In this document: positions 35,296 through 43,381 of the stretch, piece after piece | How the letters are laid out: every line of letters begins with the position of its first letter | Numbering within the stretch: the first letter of the stretch is position 1 | Assembly: GCF_024753145.1 (NCBI RefSeq) | Contig: NZ_JANUGU010000008.1 | Location: 186,001 to 250,000, forward strand | Origin: Massilia terrae | Lineage (GTDB): Bacteria; Pseudomonadota; Gammaproteobacteria; Burkholderiales; Burkholderiaceae_D | Reading direction: 5' to 3' | Length of the DNA stretch: 64,000 nucleotides | Notes under the pieces: generated by a model | What the model saw: only the letters and a program-made list of their open reading frames with translations | Told to the model about the DNA's origin: nothing | Database searches by the model: none | Made by a program: the position numbers and the translations under genes

Positions 35296-35388
35296 ATGAA
35301 ATTACAATTGATCAGCGCCGCGATCGTGGCCTACACCATCGTCGCGATGGCGTGGATCTGCTACGCCGGGGTGGGGGCACAGCCCTGA
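35296..35388 (+). CDS. Possible 30-aa single-pass membrane micropeptide
   Basis: An open frame of 30 codons in the 396-bp gap between the divergent ends of grpE and hemH. The product would be one hydrophobic helix (ISAAIVAYTIVAMAWICYAG) after a short MKLQL start and ending GAQP. No strong ribosome binding site is seen, but the organised hydrophobic composition in an otherwise empty gap is notable. Apart from this ORF and the grpE promoter, the gap holds nothing I recognise. Confidence 0.35.
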   Translation: MKLQLISAAIVAYTIVAMAWICYAGVGAQP

Positions 35389-35415
35389 CAAGCTGACATT
35401 GTAACAGCCGGGTGC

Positions 35416-36519
35416 TCAGGCCCCCAGCTGGAGCGCGCGCTCACGCCCGGTGTCGGCGTCGCGCTTTTCTGCATCCCGTTGCGACGGGCTCATCATCGTT
35501 GGCCAGCCGATCAAATGCTGTTCGGCAATCTCGGCCATGCCGGCGATCCAGGCCGGCGTTTCGTTCAGGCAGGGGATGTAATGGTAGTCCTGGCCGCCCG
35601 CCGCCTCGAATTCGCGCCGCACTTCCATATTGATTTCTTCCAAGGTTTCCAGGCAGTCGCTGGTGAAGCCGGGGCAGAGCACGTCGACCCGGCGCGCACC
35701 CTCGCGCGCAAGCTGGGCCACGGTGCCGGCCGTGTACGGCTGCAGCCATTCGGCGCGGCCGAAGCGCGACTGGAAGGTGACCACGTAATCGGTGGGGCCC
35801 AGGCGCAGGCGCTCGGCCAGCAGGCGCGCCGTCTTGTGGCATTCGCAATGGTAGGGGTCGCCCAGCAGCAGGGTGCGCTTGGGCACGCCGTGGAAGCTCA
35901 TCACCAGCTTGTCGCCGCGGCCGTGGTTTTCCCAATATTCCAGCACGCTGTCGCGCAGGGCGTCGATGTAGCCGTCGTGGTCGTGGTAGTGCTTGACCAG
36001 GCGCAGCTCGGGCACGTTGCGCACCTGGGCGTAGTGGGCGAACACTGCGTCCCAGATCGAGCCGGTGGTGGTGCCGGAATACTGCGGGTAGGCCGGCAGG
36101 ATCGCGATGCGGTCGCAGCCCTCGGCCTTGAGCTGGTCCAGCACCTGCGGCAGCGCGGGCGAACCGTAGCGCATCGCGTAGGCCACCTTGACCGCGTGGT
36201 GGCCGCGCTCTTCCAGCATGGTGTCCAGCAGCGCGGCCTGCTTCTGGGTGTGGACCCGCAGCGGCGAGCCTTCCCGCATCCAGATCAGCTTGTACTTGGC
36301 GGCCGACTTGCCGGAGCGGAAAGGCAGGATGATGAAGGTGAGGATGAACCACCAGACCGCGCGCGGGATCTCGACCACCCGCCGGTCGCTCAGGAATTCC
36401 TTGAGATAGCGGCGCAGGGCCCGCCGTGTCGGCGCGTCCGGCGTGCCGAGGTTGACGAGCACGACAGCGCTCTTGGCGATATTGCCGTGGGTGTGCGGAG
36501 GTTCTTTTCGGAAAGACAT
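35416..36519 (-). CDS. hemH: Ferrochelatase
   Basis: Inserts ferrous iron into protoporphyrin IX, the last step of haem synthesis, 367 aa. VVLVNLGTPDAPT starts the conserved N-terminal half, AYPQYSGTTTGSI binds the porphyrin, and the catalytic His is in SFHGVPKRTL with the Glu in SDCLETLEEINME. A short extra C-terminal tail of about 30 polar residues follows the fold. No strong ribosome binding site marks the ATG at 36519, but upstream alternatives are absent. Its neighbourhood with grpE and recN/nadK is common in Burkholderiales. Confidence 0.95.
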   Translation of the reverse strand: MSFRKEPPHTHGNIAKSAVVLVNLGTPDAPTRRALRRYLKEFLSDRRVVEIPRAVWWFILTFIILPFRSGKSAAKYKLIWMREGSPLRVHTQKQAALLDTMLEERGHHAVKVAYAMRYGSPALPQVLDQLKAEGCDRIAILPAYPQYSGTTTGSIWDAVFAHYAQVRNVPELRLVKHYHDHDGYIDALRDSVLEYWENHGRGDKLVMSFHGVPKRTLLLGDPYHCECHKTARLLAERLRLGPTDYVVTFQSRFGRAEWLQPYTAGTVAQLAREGARRVDVLCPGFTSDCLETLEEINMEVRREFEAAGGQDYHYIPCLNETPAWIAGMAEIAEQHLIGWPTMMSPSQRDAEKRDADTGRERALQLGA

Positions 36520-36549
36520 GGCTGCGTTGAGAACGGCTGGGAACCCGCT

Positions 36550-36555
36550 ATTATA
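36550..36555 (-). promoter_or_regulatory. Candidate -10 element for hemH
   Basis: Read leftward, a perfect TATAAT lies 30 bases before the hemH ATG. No good -35 hexamer is found at 16-18 bases, so the assignment is weak. Confidence 0.35.
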
Positions 36556-36607
36556 AATTCAGCCACTACTGGTGCACCCAAGTATTTGCGCCGGGGGGCG
36601 GCGTGGC

Positions 36608-37291
36608 TCAAATGTGCAGCGCGCCAAGCCAGGCGCGGACGGTGGCGGCCAGGGCATCGGGCTGTTCGATCGGAATCAGGTGACCGCTGTCCTCGATGAC
36701 CTTGAGGGTGGCGTTGGGAATGGCCGCGGCCAGCTCGCGACTTTCCTCCGCCGAGCGCAGCTCGTCCTCGGCGGCCGCGATGACCAGCGTCGGGCAGCTC
36801 AGCGTGGCGGCGGCAATGCCGTCGCGCCGCAAGTTCGATTGCGTGACCAGCGCCTGGTAGCCGAGCCGCTCGCCCATGGCGCGGATGCGCGCCAGCAGTT
36901 CCTTGTCGCCGCGCCGGCCAGGGTGCAGCGAGCTGGCGATCGAGTGCGTGCTCAGGCCGCGGAAACTGTCGGCGTTCATCAGCTGCACCACCTTGCGGCG
37001 CGCTGTGGCCCGCTCCTCGGTGTCGTCGCGCAGCGAGGTGGCGATCAGGATGAGGGCCGCCACGCGCTGCGGATACAGCTCGGCCACTTTGCGCGCCACA
37101 TAGCCGCCCAGCGAAAAGCCGGCCAGCACGAAGCGCTCCGGCGCCGCGTTGGCGATGCCGTGCGCGATCGCGTCGATGTCATCTCCAGGCGCAAGCGGTA
37201 GCCGGTAGGTGGGCGCGCCCAGCTGGCCGGCGACCGCGTCCCAGAGCGTCTCGTCGAGCATATAGCCCGGCAGCAGGACCAGCGGCAGCAT
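36608..37291 (-). CDS. Alpha/beta hydrolase
   Basis: A 227-aa enzyme of the alpha/beta hydrolase fold. The nucleophile elbow is GFSLGGY near residue 59, VIAAAEDELRS holds the acid residue and DSGHLIPIEQP the catalytic His. The N-terminal LLPGYMLDETLWD carries the oxyanion region. Substrate is unknown; members of this group are esterases or lactonases. It starts 3 bases after the recN stop, so it belongs to the nadK-recN operon. Confidence 0.85.
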   Translation of the reverse strand: MLPLVLLPGYMLDETLWDAVAGQLGAPTYRLPLAPGDDIDAIAHGIANAAPERFVLAGFSLGGYVARKVAELYPQRVAALILIATSLRDDTEERATARRKVVQLMNADSFRGLSTHSIASSLHPGRRGDKELLARIRAMGERLGYQALVTQSNLRRDGIAAATLSCPTLVIAAAEDELRSAEESRELAAAIPNATLKVIEDSGHLIPIEQPDALAATVRAWLGALHI

Positions 37292-37294
37292 GGA

Positions 37295-38959
37295 TTACGA
37301 CGCCAACAGCTCGCGCGCGTGCTTGCGCGTGGTCTCGGTGATCTCGATCCCGCCCAGCATGCGCGCCACTTCCTCGACCCGTGCGCGCGAACCCAGCACG
37401 TCGATGCGCGAAACGGTCTTGCCCGAATCGAGCGTGCCCTTGGCGACCTGGAAGTGCTGGCTGGCCTGGCTCGCGACCTGCGGCAAGTGGGTCACGCACA
37501 GCACCTGGCGCTGCTGGCCGAGGCGCTTGAGCAGGCGCCCGACCACCTCCGCGACGCCGCCGCCGATGCCGCTGTCGACCTCGTCGAAGATCAGGGTCGG
37601 CGTCACCGTCGCGTGCGAAGTGATCACGGAGATCGCCAGCGAGATGCGCGCCAGCTCGCCGCCGGAGGCCACCTTGGCCAGCGATCGCGGCGCCACGCCG
37701 GCGTGGCCGGCCACCAGGAACTCGACCTGTTCCAGCCCGTGCGCCGACGGTTCGCCGGCGTTGAGCGCGACCTCGAAGCGGCCACCGCTCATCGACAGTT
37801 CCTGCATCGCGATCGTCACCTGCTCGCCCAGCGCGCGCGCGGCTTCGGCGCGCAGGCCGGACAGCTTGTCCGCCGCCCGCAGGTAGACTTCCTTGGCTTT
37901 CTGCTCCTGCTGGCGCAGGCCGTCGATGTCGCTGGCATCGGCCAGCTGGCGCAGCTTGGCGGCCAGCTGCGCATGCTCCCCGGGCAGTTCTTCCGGCTGC
38001 ACGCGGAATTTGCGCGCGCTGCTGTGCAGGGCTTCCATGCGGGCGTCGACCTCGCGCAGGCGGGCCGGGTCCAGCTCCACTTTATCGATGTAGTCGTTGA
38101 GCGCATACACCGCTTCCTGCAGCTGGATGCGTGCCGGCTCCATGCAGTCGAGGACCGCGCGCAAGCCGGCGTCGACATCCACCAGCTTGCCCAGCTTCTG
38201 GTTCAGCGCCGCCAGCTGCGACAGGATCGGATGGTCCGATTCCGAGATCGCCGACAGCGCTTCCTGCGCGCCTTCCAGCAGGCTGGCCGCGTGCGACAGG
38301 CGGCTGTGCTCATTGCTGATCTCGAGCCACTCGCCGGGCTTCGGCGCCAGCTTGTCGAGCTCCCCGACCTGCCACTCCAGGCGTTCGCGCTCCAGCAGCA
38401 CATTGCGCGAGTTGGTCTCGAATTCCTCCAGCTGGCGCGACAGGGCGCGCCAGGTCTTGTAGGCCGCGGACACGGCCTGCATGTCGGCGCGCGCCGACGG
38501 CTCGCGCACCGCGATCTGGTTGTCCAGCAGCGCGCGCTGCGCCTCGAGCTTGAGCAGCGACTGGTGCGCATGCTGGCCGTGGATATCGACCAGCATCTCG
38601 CCCAGCTCGCGCAGCTGCGCGGCGGTGGCGGCGACGCCGTTGATGAAGGCCTTGGAGCGGCCGGCGTTATCGATCACGCGGCGCAGCAGCGCGCCGCCCT
38701 CCTCCACCGCGAACTCGTTGTGGGCCAGCCATTCGGCCGCCTCGGGCGTGAGCGCGAAGTCGGCCGTGATGTCGGCCTTGGGCGCGCCCTCGCGCACCAT
38801 GCTCGCTTCGCCGCGGCCGCCCAGCGCCAGCTGCAGGGCGTCGATCAGGATGGATTTGCCGGCGCCGGTTTCGCCGGTGAAGACGGAGAAGCCGCTAAAG
38901 AATTCAAGCTCGATGGCATCGACGATGACGAAGTCGCGGATGGTCAGGGTGCGCAGCAT
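37295..38959 (-). CDS. recN: DNA repair protein RecN
   Basis: SMC-like ATPase that acts at double-strand breaks, 554 aa. Walker A is GETGAGKS at residues 29-36. A long coiled coil with many Gln/Glu/Leu heptads occupies about 160-370. The signature SGGELARISLAI and Walker B LIFDEVDSGIGG come near residue 440-460, followed by VLCVTHLPQVASQA. It is second in the operon, 19 bases after nadK, and should be under the LexA-box promoter at 39957. Confidence 0.96.
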   Translation of the reverse strand: MLRTLTIRDFVIVDAIELEFFSGFSVFTGETGAGKSILIDALQLALGGRGEASMVREGAPKADITADFALTPEAAEWLAHNEFAVEEGGALLRRVIDNAGRSKAFINGVAATAAQLRELGEMLVDIHGQHAHQSLLKLEAQRALLDNQIAVREPSARADMQAVSAAYKTWRALSRQLEEFETNSRNVLLERERLEWQVGELDKLAPKPGEWLEISNEHSRLSHAASLLEGAQEALSAISESDHPILSQLAALNQKLGKLVDVDAGLRAVLDCMEPARIQLQEAVYALNDYIDKVELDPARLREVDARMEALHSSARKFRVQPEELPGEHAQLAAKLRQLADASDIDGLRQQEQKAKEVYLRAADKLSGLRAEAARALGEQVTIAMQELSMSGGRFEVALNAGEPSAHGLEQVEFLVAGHAGVAPRSLAKVASGGELARISLAISVITSHATVTPTLIFDEVDSGIGGGVAEVVGRLLKRLGQQRQVLCVTHLPQVASQASQHFQVAKGTLDSGKTVSRIDVLGSRARVEEVARMLGGIEITETTRKHARELLAS

Positions 38960-38978
38960 GGTGCGTGGGAATCCTTGG

Positions 38979-39875
38979 TTATTTCAGCTTGCCGTCGCTG
39001 GACGGGTACTCGTTCCAGTGCAGCTTCTCGCGCAGGGTGCCGTAGTAGCTCCATTCCTTCGGATGCAGGAAGGTGATGCTGTGCGGCGAGCGCGAGATGG
39101 CGATTTCGTCGCCGTGCTGCAGGCTGGCGAAGGTTTGCATGTCGAAGTTGACGCTGATGTCGCGGCCATTGACGATCTCGATCACGATCTCGCTCTGGTC
39201 GGGAATCACGATCGGCCGGTTGGACAGCGCGTGCGGCGCGATCGGCACCAGCGCGATGCCGCGCACGCTCGGGTGCAGCAGCGGGCCGCCGGCCGATAGC
39301 GCGTAGGCAGTAGAGCCGGTCGGCGTGGTGATGATCAGGCCATCCGAACGCTGGTTGTACATGAACTGGCCGTCGACCGTGACCTTCAGTTCGGCCATGC
39401 CGGCGCCGGTGCCGCGCGCGACCACCACGTCGTTGACCGCCATGCCGCAGAAGATCATGGCGCCATCGCGCATCACGCGGCCTTCGAGCAGGGTGCGCTG
39501 TTCGGCGGTAGCGTTCCCTGCGAGGATTTCGCCGAGCGCGGGCAGCATGCGCTCGATCGGGATGTCGGTGATGAAGCCCAGGCGGCCCTGGTTGATGCCG
39601 ATCAGCGGCACCTCGTACTTGGCCAGCTGGCGCGCGATGCCGAGCATGGTGCCGTCGCCGCCCATCACCACCGCGTAGGAGGCGTGCTCGCCGATCTCCT
39701 GCGCGCTCATGGACGCCACGCCGCCGGCCTGCACATGCCTGGCCGTCTCGGCCTCGAACACCACGCGGTAGCCGGCGTCCTGCAGGAAGGCGACGATGCC
39801 CGCGACCTGCTCTTCGATGCCGGCGGTGTTCTGCCGCACGACCAGCGCGATGGTTTTTTGCGAATTAGACGTCAT
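38979..39875 (-). CDS. nadK: NAD kinase
   Basis: Phosphorylates NAD to NADP, 298 aa. GGDGTMLG at residues 72-79 is the catalytic and nucleotide-binding motif. NQGRLGFITDI and the second substrate site (GLIITTPTGSTAYALSAGGP) are conserved. The ATG at 39875 lacks a strong ribosome binding site, but the N-terminus (IALVVRQNT) fits the family. It heads the operon nadK-recN-hydrolase. An SOS box and promoter lie 82 bases upstream, which would place this metabolic enzyme under DNA-damage control together with recN. Confidence 0.95.
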   Translation of the reverse strand: MTSNSQKTIALVVRQNTAGIEEQVAGIVAFLQDAGYRVVFEAETARHVQAGGVASMSAQEIGEHASYAVVMGGDGTMLGIARQLAKYEVPLIGINQGRLGFITDIPIERMLPALGEILAGNATAEQRTLLEGRVMRDGAMIFCGMAVNDVVVARGTGAGMAELKVTVDGQFMYNQRSDGLIITTPTGSTAYALSAGGPLLHPSVRGIALVPIAPHALSNRPIVIPDQSEIVIEIVNGRDISVNFDMQTFASLQHGDEIAISRSPHSITFLHPKEWSYYGTLREKLHWNEYPSSDGKLK

Positions 39876-39956
39876 GGCTTGCGGTCGATGTTGGATGGCA
39901 CACGCGGCAGATTAACCGATAAACCCGGCGCGGGCTACCTGCGGCCCGGCCAACAA

Positions 39957-39999
39957 CTGTACAAACACACAGTATATTGGGCCGGGCTGGCGCGGGCAA
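39957..39999 (-). promoter_or_regulatory. SOS (LexA) box overlapping the nadK-recN promoter
   Basis: Read leftward: TTGCCC (39999-39994), a 17-base spacer and TATACT (39976-39971) form a sigma-70 promoter. Overlapping the -10 is TACTGTGTGTTTGTACAGTT, in which CTG-N10-CAG (39972-39957) has the E. coli-type LexA box spacing and near-perfect symmetry at the ends. LexA bound here should block the polymerase. Confidence 0.8.
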
Positions 40000-40000
40000 G

Positions 40001-41008
40001 TCAGTGCACCACGGCCATCATGAACGCGCTGACGATCGCCGAGAACATCCCGATCAGGTGCAGCAGCATCGCCACCATCCAGCGCACCAAGGTGGCAATG
40101 CGCGAGCCGCCGTAGACCTTGCGCATCGCGGTCGGCAGGTAGAACACCAGCCACAGCCACATCGCGGCGTGCGCGTAGGGGATCCAGGTCGGCACCAGCA
40201 TCATCAGGATCAGGACCAGGAAGGCGAAGGCATTGGTGTGCAGCGCGAACAGCAGGTGTTCGCCGTACCTGCGGCCGGAGCCGAGGTAGAGCAGCTTCAG
40301 GTACAGCGCGAACATCGGCATCATCGCGAAGATCGCATACGGCGCGTAGGCGGAAGCGGAGGCCGTCAGTTCGCGCCATTGCTGGTCCGACGGCAGCTCG
40401 CTGAAGTGCTTGGCCTTGGCCTGGATGCCGGGACCGAAATGCCGGCCGATCCAGTTGAGCTCCTGGCCATCGACCTCGACGAAGCTCACGCTGCCCTCAT
40501 GCTTCTCTTTCTTTTCCTCGGCCTTGCGCTTGATCTTGTCGAGGGCCTTCTCGCCGGCCGCGGCCACGGCGCCGCCGGCCTGCTTGCCGGCTTCATGCAG
40601 GTCGGCCTTGACCTGGTCGAGGTCCTTTTGCTGCACCGCTTGCTGCTGCACCGGCTGGTTCGGCTCGGCCATGTGGTCGGCAAAGCCGTGGGCTTCCCAC
40701 TTGAACACGGCGAAGAAGATCAGCGACAGGGTGAGGTACAGCCGCAGCGGCAGCACGTAGCGGGCGCGCTTGCCGTCCAGGTAGTCGCGGGTCAGGCGGC
40801 CGGGCCGGAACAGCAGCAGTGTGAGCGTCTTGAGCAGCTTGTTTTCGAGCGCGACGTAGTGGCCGACGAATTCGTGCAGGAACTCGCCCGCGCTGGGCAT
40901 GTGGTTGGCGGTCTCCTGCCCGCAATGCGAGCAGAAGTGGCCATGCACGGCGGTTCCGCAGTTGAGGCAGTCGGGCGAAGGGGCGTGGGCGATGACGTCA
41001 GTCTTCAC
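40001..41008 (-). CDS. DUF3667 membrane protein with N-terminal zinc ribbon
   Basis: Membrane protein of unknown function. Near the N-terminus CLNCGTAVHGHFCSHCGQ forms a four-Cys zinc ribbon, followed by the DUF3667 pattern (GEFLHEFVGHYVALENKLLK, LLLFRPGRLTRDYLDGKRA). One hydrophobic segment lies before a charged, helical loop (LDKIKRKAEEKKEKHEGS) and three more near the C-terminus. The start is uncertain: GTG at 41008 is given; a TTG at 41041 is also in frame, and no ribosome binding site helps. The stop lies at the edge of the nadK promoter. Confidence 0.7.
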   Translation of the reverse strand: MKTDVIAHAPSPDCLNCGTAVHGHFCSHCGQETANHMPSAGEFLHEFVGHYVALENKLLKTLTLLLFRPGRLTRDYLDGKRARYVLPLRLYLTLSLIFFAVFKWEAHGFADHMAEPNQPVQQQAVQQKDLDQVKADLHEAGKQAGGAVAAAGEKALDKIKRKAEEKKEKHEGSVSFVEVDGQELNWIGRHFGPGIQAKAKHFSELPSDQQWRELTASASAYAPYAIFAMMPMFALYLKLLYLGSGRRYGEHLLFALHTNAFAFLVLILMMLVPTWIPYAHAAMWLWLVFYLPTAMRKVYGGSRIATLVRWMVAMLLHLIGMFSAIVSAFMMAVVH

Positions 41009-41144
41009 GGCTGGCAGTGTCGTAATTGTTCTGGAACACAATGTTATCGACTTACTTACAAAATTGCATCATCCAATTGCGCGACTTGCCACCTTGATGC
41101 GGCGTTAGGATCAAGACAAAGCATCGCGAAAACAAGGAGAAGGC

Positions 41145-41447
41145 ATGGTTACCGAAACCAAAGACCGATTTGTCGACACCAGGAGCCCCATCACCAATGA
41201 CCAGGTCAAGCGCCAGCCGCACGAGCGCGACGAGTCGCCCGACGCGCAGGACCAGAAGCCGCGCGGCGTGATCCGCCAGGCGCAGGAAGACCTGGCCCAG
41301 GGCCTGGTCGACACCGACCTGCGCAATGCCGGCGGCGTCGAGGAAGCCGTCCAGCCGGCGCCGGACGCCAGCGGCCAGGCCAAGCCGCTGCCGGAGCGCG
41401 CGCGCGACATGCGCGACCATGCAGGATCGAAGGGAGGCCGCCAATGA
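41145..41447 (+). CDS. Small disordered hydrophilic protein
   Basis: A 100-aa polar protein rich in Asp, Arg, Gln and Pro with no hydrophobic core, probably disordered (QPHERDESPDAQDQKPRG). AAGGAGA precedes the ATG. Its stop overlaps the ATG of the following sugar dehydrogenase (ATGA), so the two are coupled. I do not recognise a family; the well-formed ribosome binding site and overlap argue that it is real. Confidence 0.6.
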   Translation: MVTETKDRFVDTRSPITNDQVKRQPHERDESPDAQDQKPRGVIRQAQEDLAQGLVDTDLRNAGGVEEAVQPAPDASGQAKPLPERARDMRDHAGSKGGRQ

Positions 41448-42745
41448 TGGCAGGCGCGGCCCTGGCCGCTGCCCTGCTCGGCGTCGGCGCTGCCGCGCTC
41501 GCGCAAAACATGCCGCCCGGCTATGGGCCGAATCCCAGCTTCCCGCCGCCGCAGAAATCGTTGATCCCGACGCTGCACATCGCCCCCGCCGAGGCCTGGC
41601 CGAAGAACACGCACCCGGTGCCGGCCGCCGGCCTGGCCGTCAGCCTCTACGCCAATGGCCTCGCCCATCCCCGCAACGTCTACGTGCTGCCCAACGGTGA
41701 CGTGCTCGTTGCCGAAACGGACCGTCCAGCAAGCGCAGTGGAAAAGAAATCGGTCCGTAACATGGTCCAGAAGCACGAGCAAAAAGAAGCCGGCTCCGAC
41801 ACGCCGTCGGCCAACCGCATCACACTCTTGCGTGGCTTGAAGGCGGACGGCAGCGCCGAGATGAAGTCGGTGCTGCTGGAAGGGCTCAATTCGCCGTATG
41901 GCATGGTGCTCGCCGGCGATACCCTGTACGTCGCCGATGCCGACGCGCTGTTGAGTTTCCCGTACAAGACGGGGGCGACCCGCATCACGGCGCAGGGCAA
42001 GGAGGTGCTGGCCCTGCCGGCCGGCATCAACCACCACTGGACCAAGAATGTGGTGGCCAGTGCCGACGGCAAGCAGCTGTACGTCTCGGTCGGGTCGAAC
42101 AGCAATGCGGCCGACAATGGCATGGAGATCGAGTTCCAGCGCGCCGCGATCTGGGAATTCGACATCGCCAGCGGCAAGGGCCGCGTCTTTGCGGGCGGCC
42201 TGCGCAATCCGAACGGGCTGGCCATCAACCCGCAGACCCATGTGCTATGGACCAGCGTCAACGAGCGCGACGAGCTTGGCAACGACACGCCGCCGGACTA
42301 CCTGACCTCGGTGAAGGAAGGCGGCTTTTACGGCTGGCCGTACAGCTACTGGGGCCAGCACGTCGACACCCGCGTCAAGCCGCAGCGGCCGGACCTGGTG
42401 GCCAAGGCCATCGTGCCGGACTACGGGCTGGGCGCGCACACGGCCTCGCTGGGCCTGGTCTTCTATGATGCCGGCCTGATGCCGCAGTTTAAGGATGGCG
42501 CCTTGATCGGGCAGCACGGCTCGTGGAACCGCAAGCCGTTTGCGGGCTACAAGGTCATCTTCGTGCCCTTCGCCGACGGCAAGCCGAGCGGTCCGCCGCA
42601 AGACGTGCTGACCGGCTTCATCAGCAAGGACGGGCATGCCTACGGACGGCCGGTCGGGGTGGCGGTTGACAAGGAAGGCGCGATCGTGGTGGCGGACGAT
42701 GTCGGCAACTGCGTGTGGCGCATCACGCCTGCGGGCAAGAAGTAG
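41444..42745 (+). CDS. PQQ-type sugar dehydrogenase (sorbosone dehydrogenase family)
   Basis: Exported beta-propeller oxidoreductase, 433 aa, related to PQQ-dependent soluble glucose/L-sorbosone dehydrogenases. A signal peptide occupies residues 1-21 (AALLGVGAAALAQ). Propeller motifs include NGDVLVAETD, LLEGLNSPYGMVL, GINHHWTKNVVAS, GLRNPNGLAINPQT, EGGFYGWPYSYWGQH and QHGSWNRKPFAGYKV. The ATG overlaps the preceding small ORF, with GGGAGG upstream. Substrate is undetermined and no pqq synthesis genes are in the window. Confidence 0.85.
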   Translation: MMAGAALAAALLGVGAAALAQNMPPGYGPNPSFPPPQKSLIPTLHIAPAEAWPKNTHPVPAAGLAVSLYANGLAHPRNVYVLPNGDVLVAETDRPASAVEKKSVRNMVQKHEQKEAGSDTPSANRITLLRGLKADGSAEMKSVLLEGLNSPYGMVLAGDTLYVADADALLSFPYKTGATRITAQGKEVLALPAGINHHWTKNVVASADGKQLYVSVGSNSNAADNGMEIEFQRAAIWEFDIASGKGRVFAGGLRNPNGLAINPQTHVLWTSVNERDELGNDTPPDYLTSVKEGGFYGWPYSYWGQHVDTRVKPQRPDLVAKAIVPDYGLGAHTASLGLVFYDAGLMPQFKDGALIGQHGSWNRKPFAGYKVIFVPFADGKPSGPPQDVLTGFISKDGHAYGRPVGVAVDKEGAIVVADDVGNCVWRITPAGKK

Positions 42746-42792
42746 GCTGAACGACTACAATCGCGGCTTGTCGTTTCAAGCAAAGGACCACA

Positions 42793-43206
42793 ATGCGCAT
42801 TCTGCACACCATGCTGCGGGTCGGCGACCTGCAGCGCTCGATCGATTTCTACACCAAGGTGCTCGGCATGAAGCTGCTGCGCACCAGCGACAATCCGGAG
42901 TACAAGTACACGCTGGCCTTTGTCGGCTACGGCAACAACCCCGACCACGCGGAGCTGGAGCTGACCTATAACTACGGCGTCGACAGCTATGAGATGGGCA
43001 CCGCCTACGGCCACATCGCGCTGTCGGCCGAGGACATCTACGCCGTGTGCGAGCAGGTGCGCGCCAAGGGCGGCAACATCACGCGCGAGCCGGGGCCGGT
43101 CAAGGGCGGCAGCACCGTGATCGCGTTCGTCACCGATCCGGATGGGTACAAGGTGGAGCTGATCCAGCGGAAGGATGGCGACGGTGGCGGCGGCCTAAAG
43201 AGTTAA
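42793..43206 (+). CDS. gloA: Lactoylglutathione lyase (glyoxalase I)
   Basis: Converts the methylglyoxal-glutathione hemithioacetal to S-lactoylglutathione, 137 aa. Metal ligands H5, E56, H74 and E122 fall at the same positions as in the Ni-dependent E. coli enzyme. RSIDFYTKVLGMKLLRT is the family signature. AAAGGA precedes the ATG. The C-terminus ends in a short Gly-rich tail. A REP-like element separates it from the converging tolC operon. Confidence 0.95.
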   Translation: MRILHTMLRVGDLQRSIDFYTKVLGMKLLRTSDNPEYKYTLAFVGYGNNPDHAELELTYNYGVDSYEMGTAYGHIALSAEDIYAVCEQVRAKGGNITREPGPVKGGSTVIAFVTDPDGYKVELIQRKDGDGGGGLKS

Positions 43207-43210
43207 AAAA

Positions 43211-43321
43211 CACCGTCGTCCCCGCGAAGGCCGGACCCATGCTGAGTACGCGGGCCTGCGGCGCGTGCTGTTCGACGACGCGAGCGTTCCATGGGTCCCC
43301 GCCTGGGCGGGGACGACGGTG
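43211..43321. repeat. Paired REP-like palindrome
   Basis: CACCGTCGTCCCCGCGAAGG at the left is mirrored by its near-perfect reverse complement ending GGGGACGACGGTG at the right, about 110 bases in all, with CATGCTG/GCGTTCCATG material between. Same family as 29938 and 50108. It lies between the converging gloA and tolC genes. Confidence 0.75.
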
Positions 43322-43332
43322 GTAAAAGTGCG

Positions 43333-43361
43333 AAAAAAAACGGCGCCAACCTGGCGCCGTT
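43333..43361 (-). terminator. Intrinsic terminator after tolC
   Basis: Read leftward: AACGGCGCC/GGCGCCGTT forms a 9-bp stem with a 5-base loop, followed by a T-run of eight including the stem end. It starts 21 bases after the tolC stop. Confidence 0.9.
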
Positions 43362-43381
43362 TGCTCATGCCTCGCTAAAGC

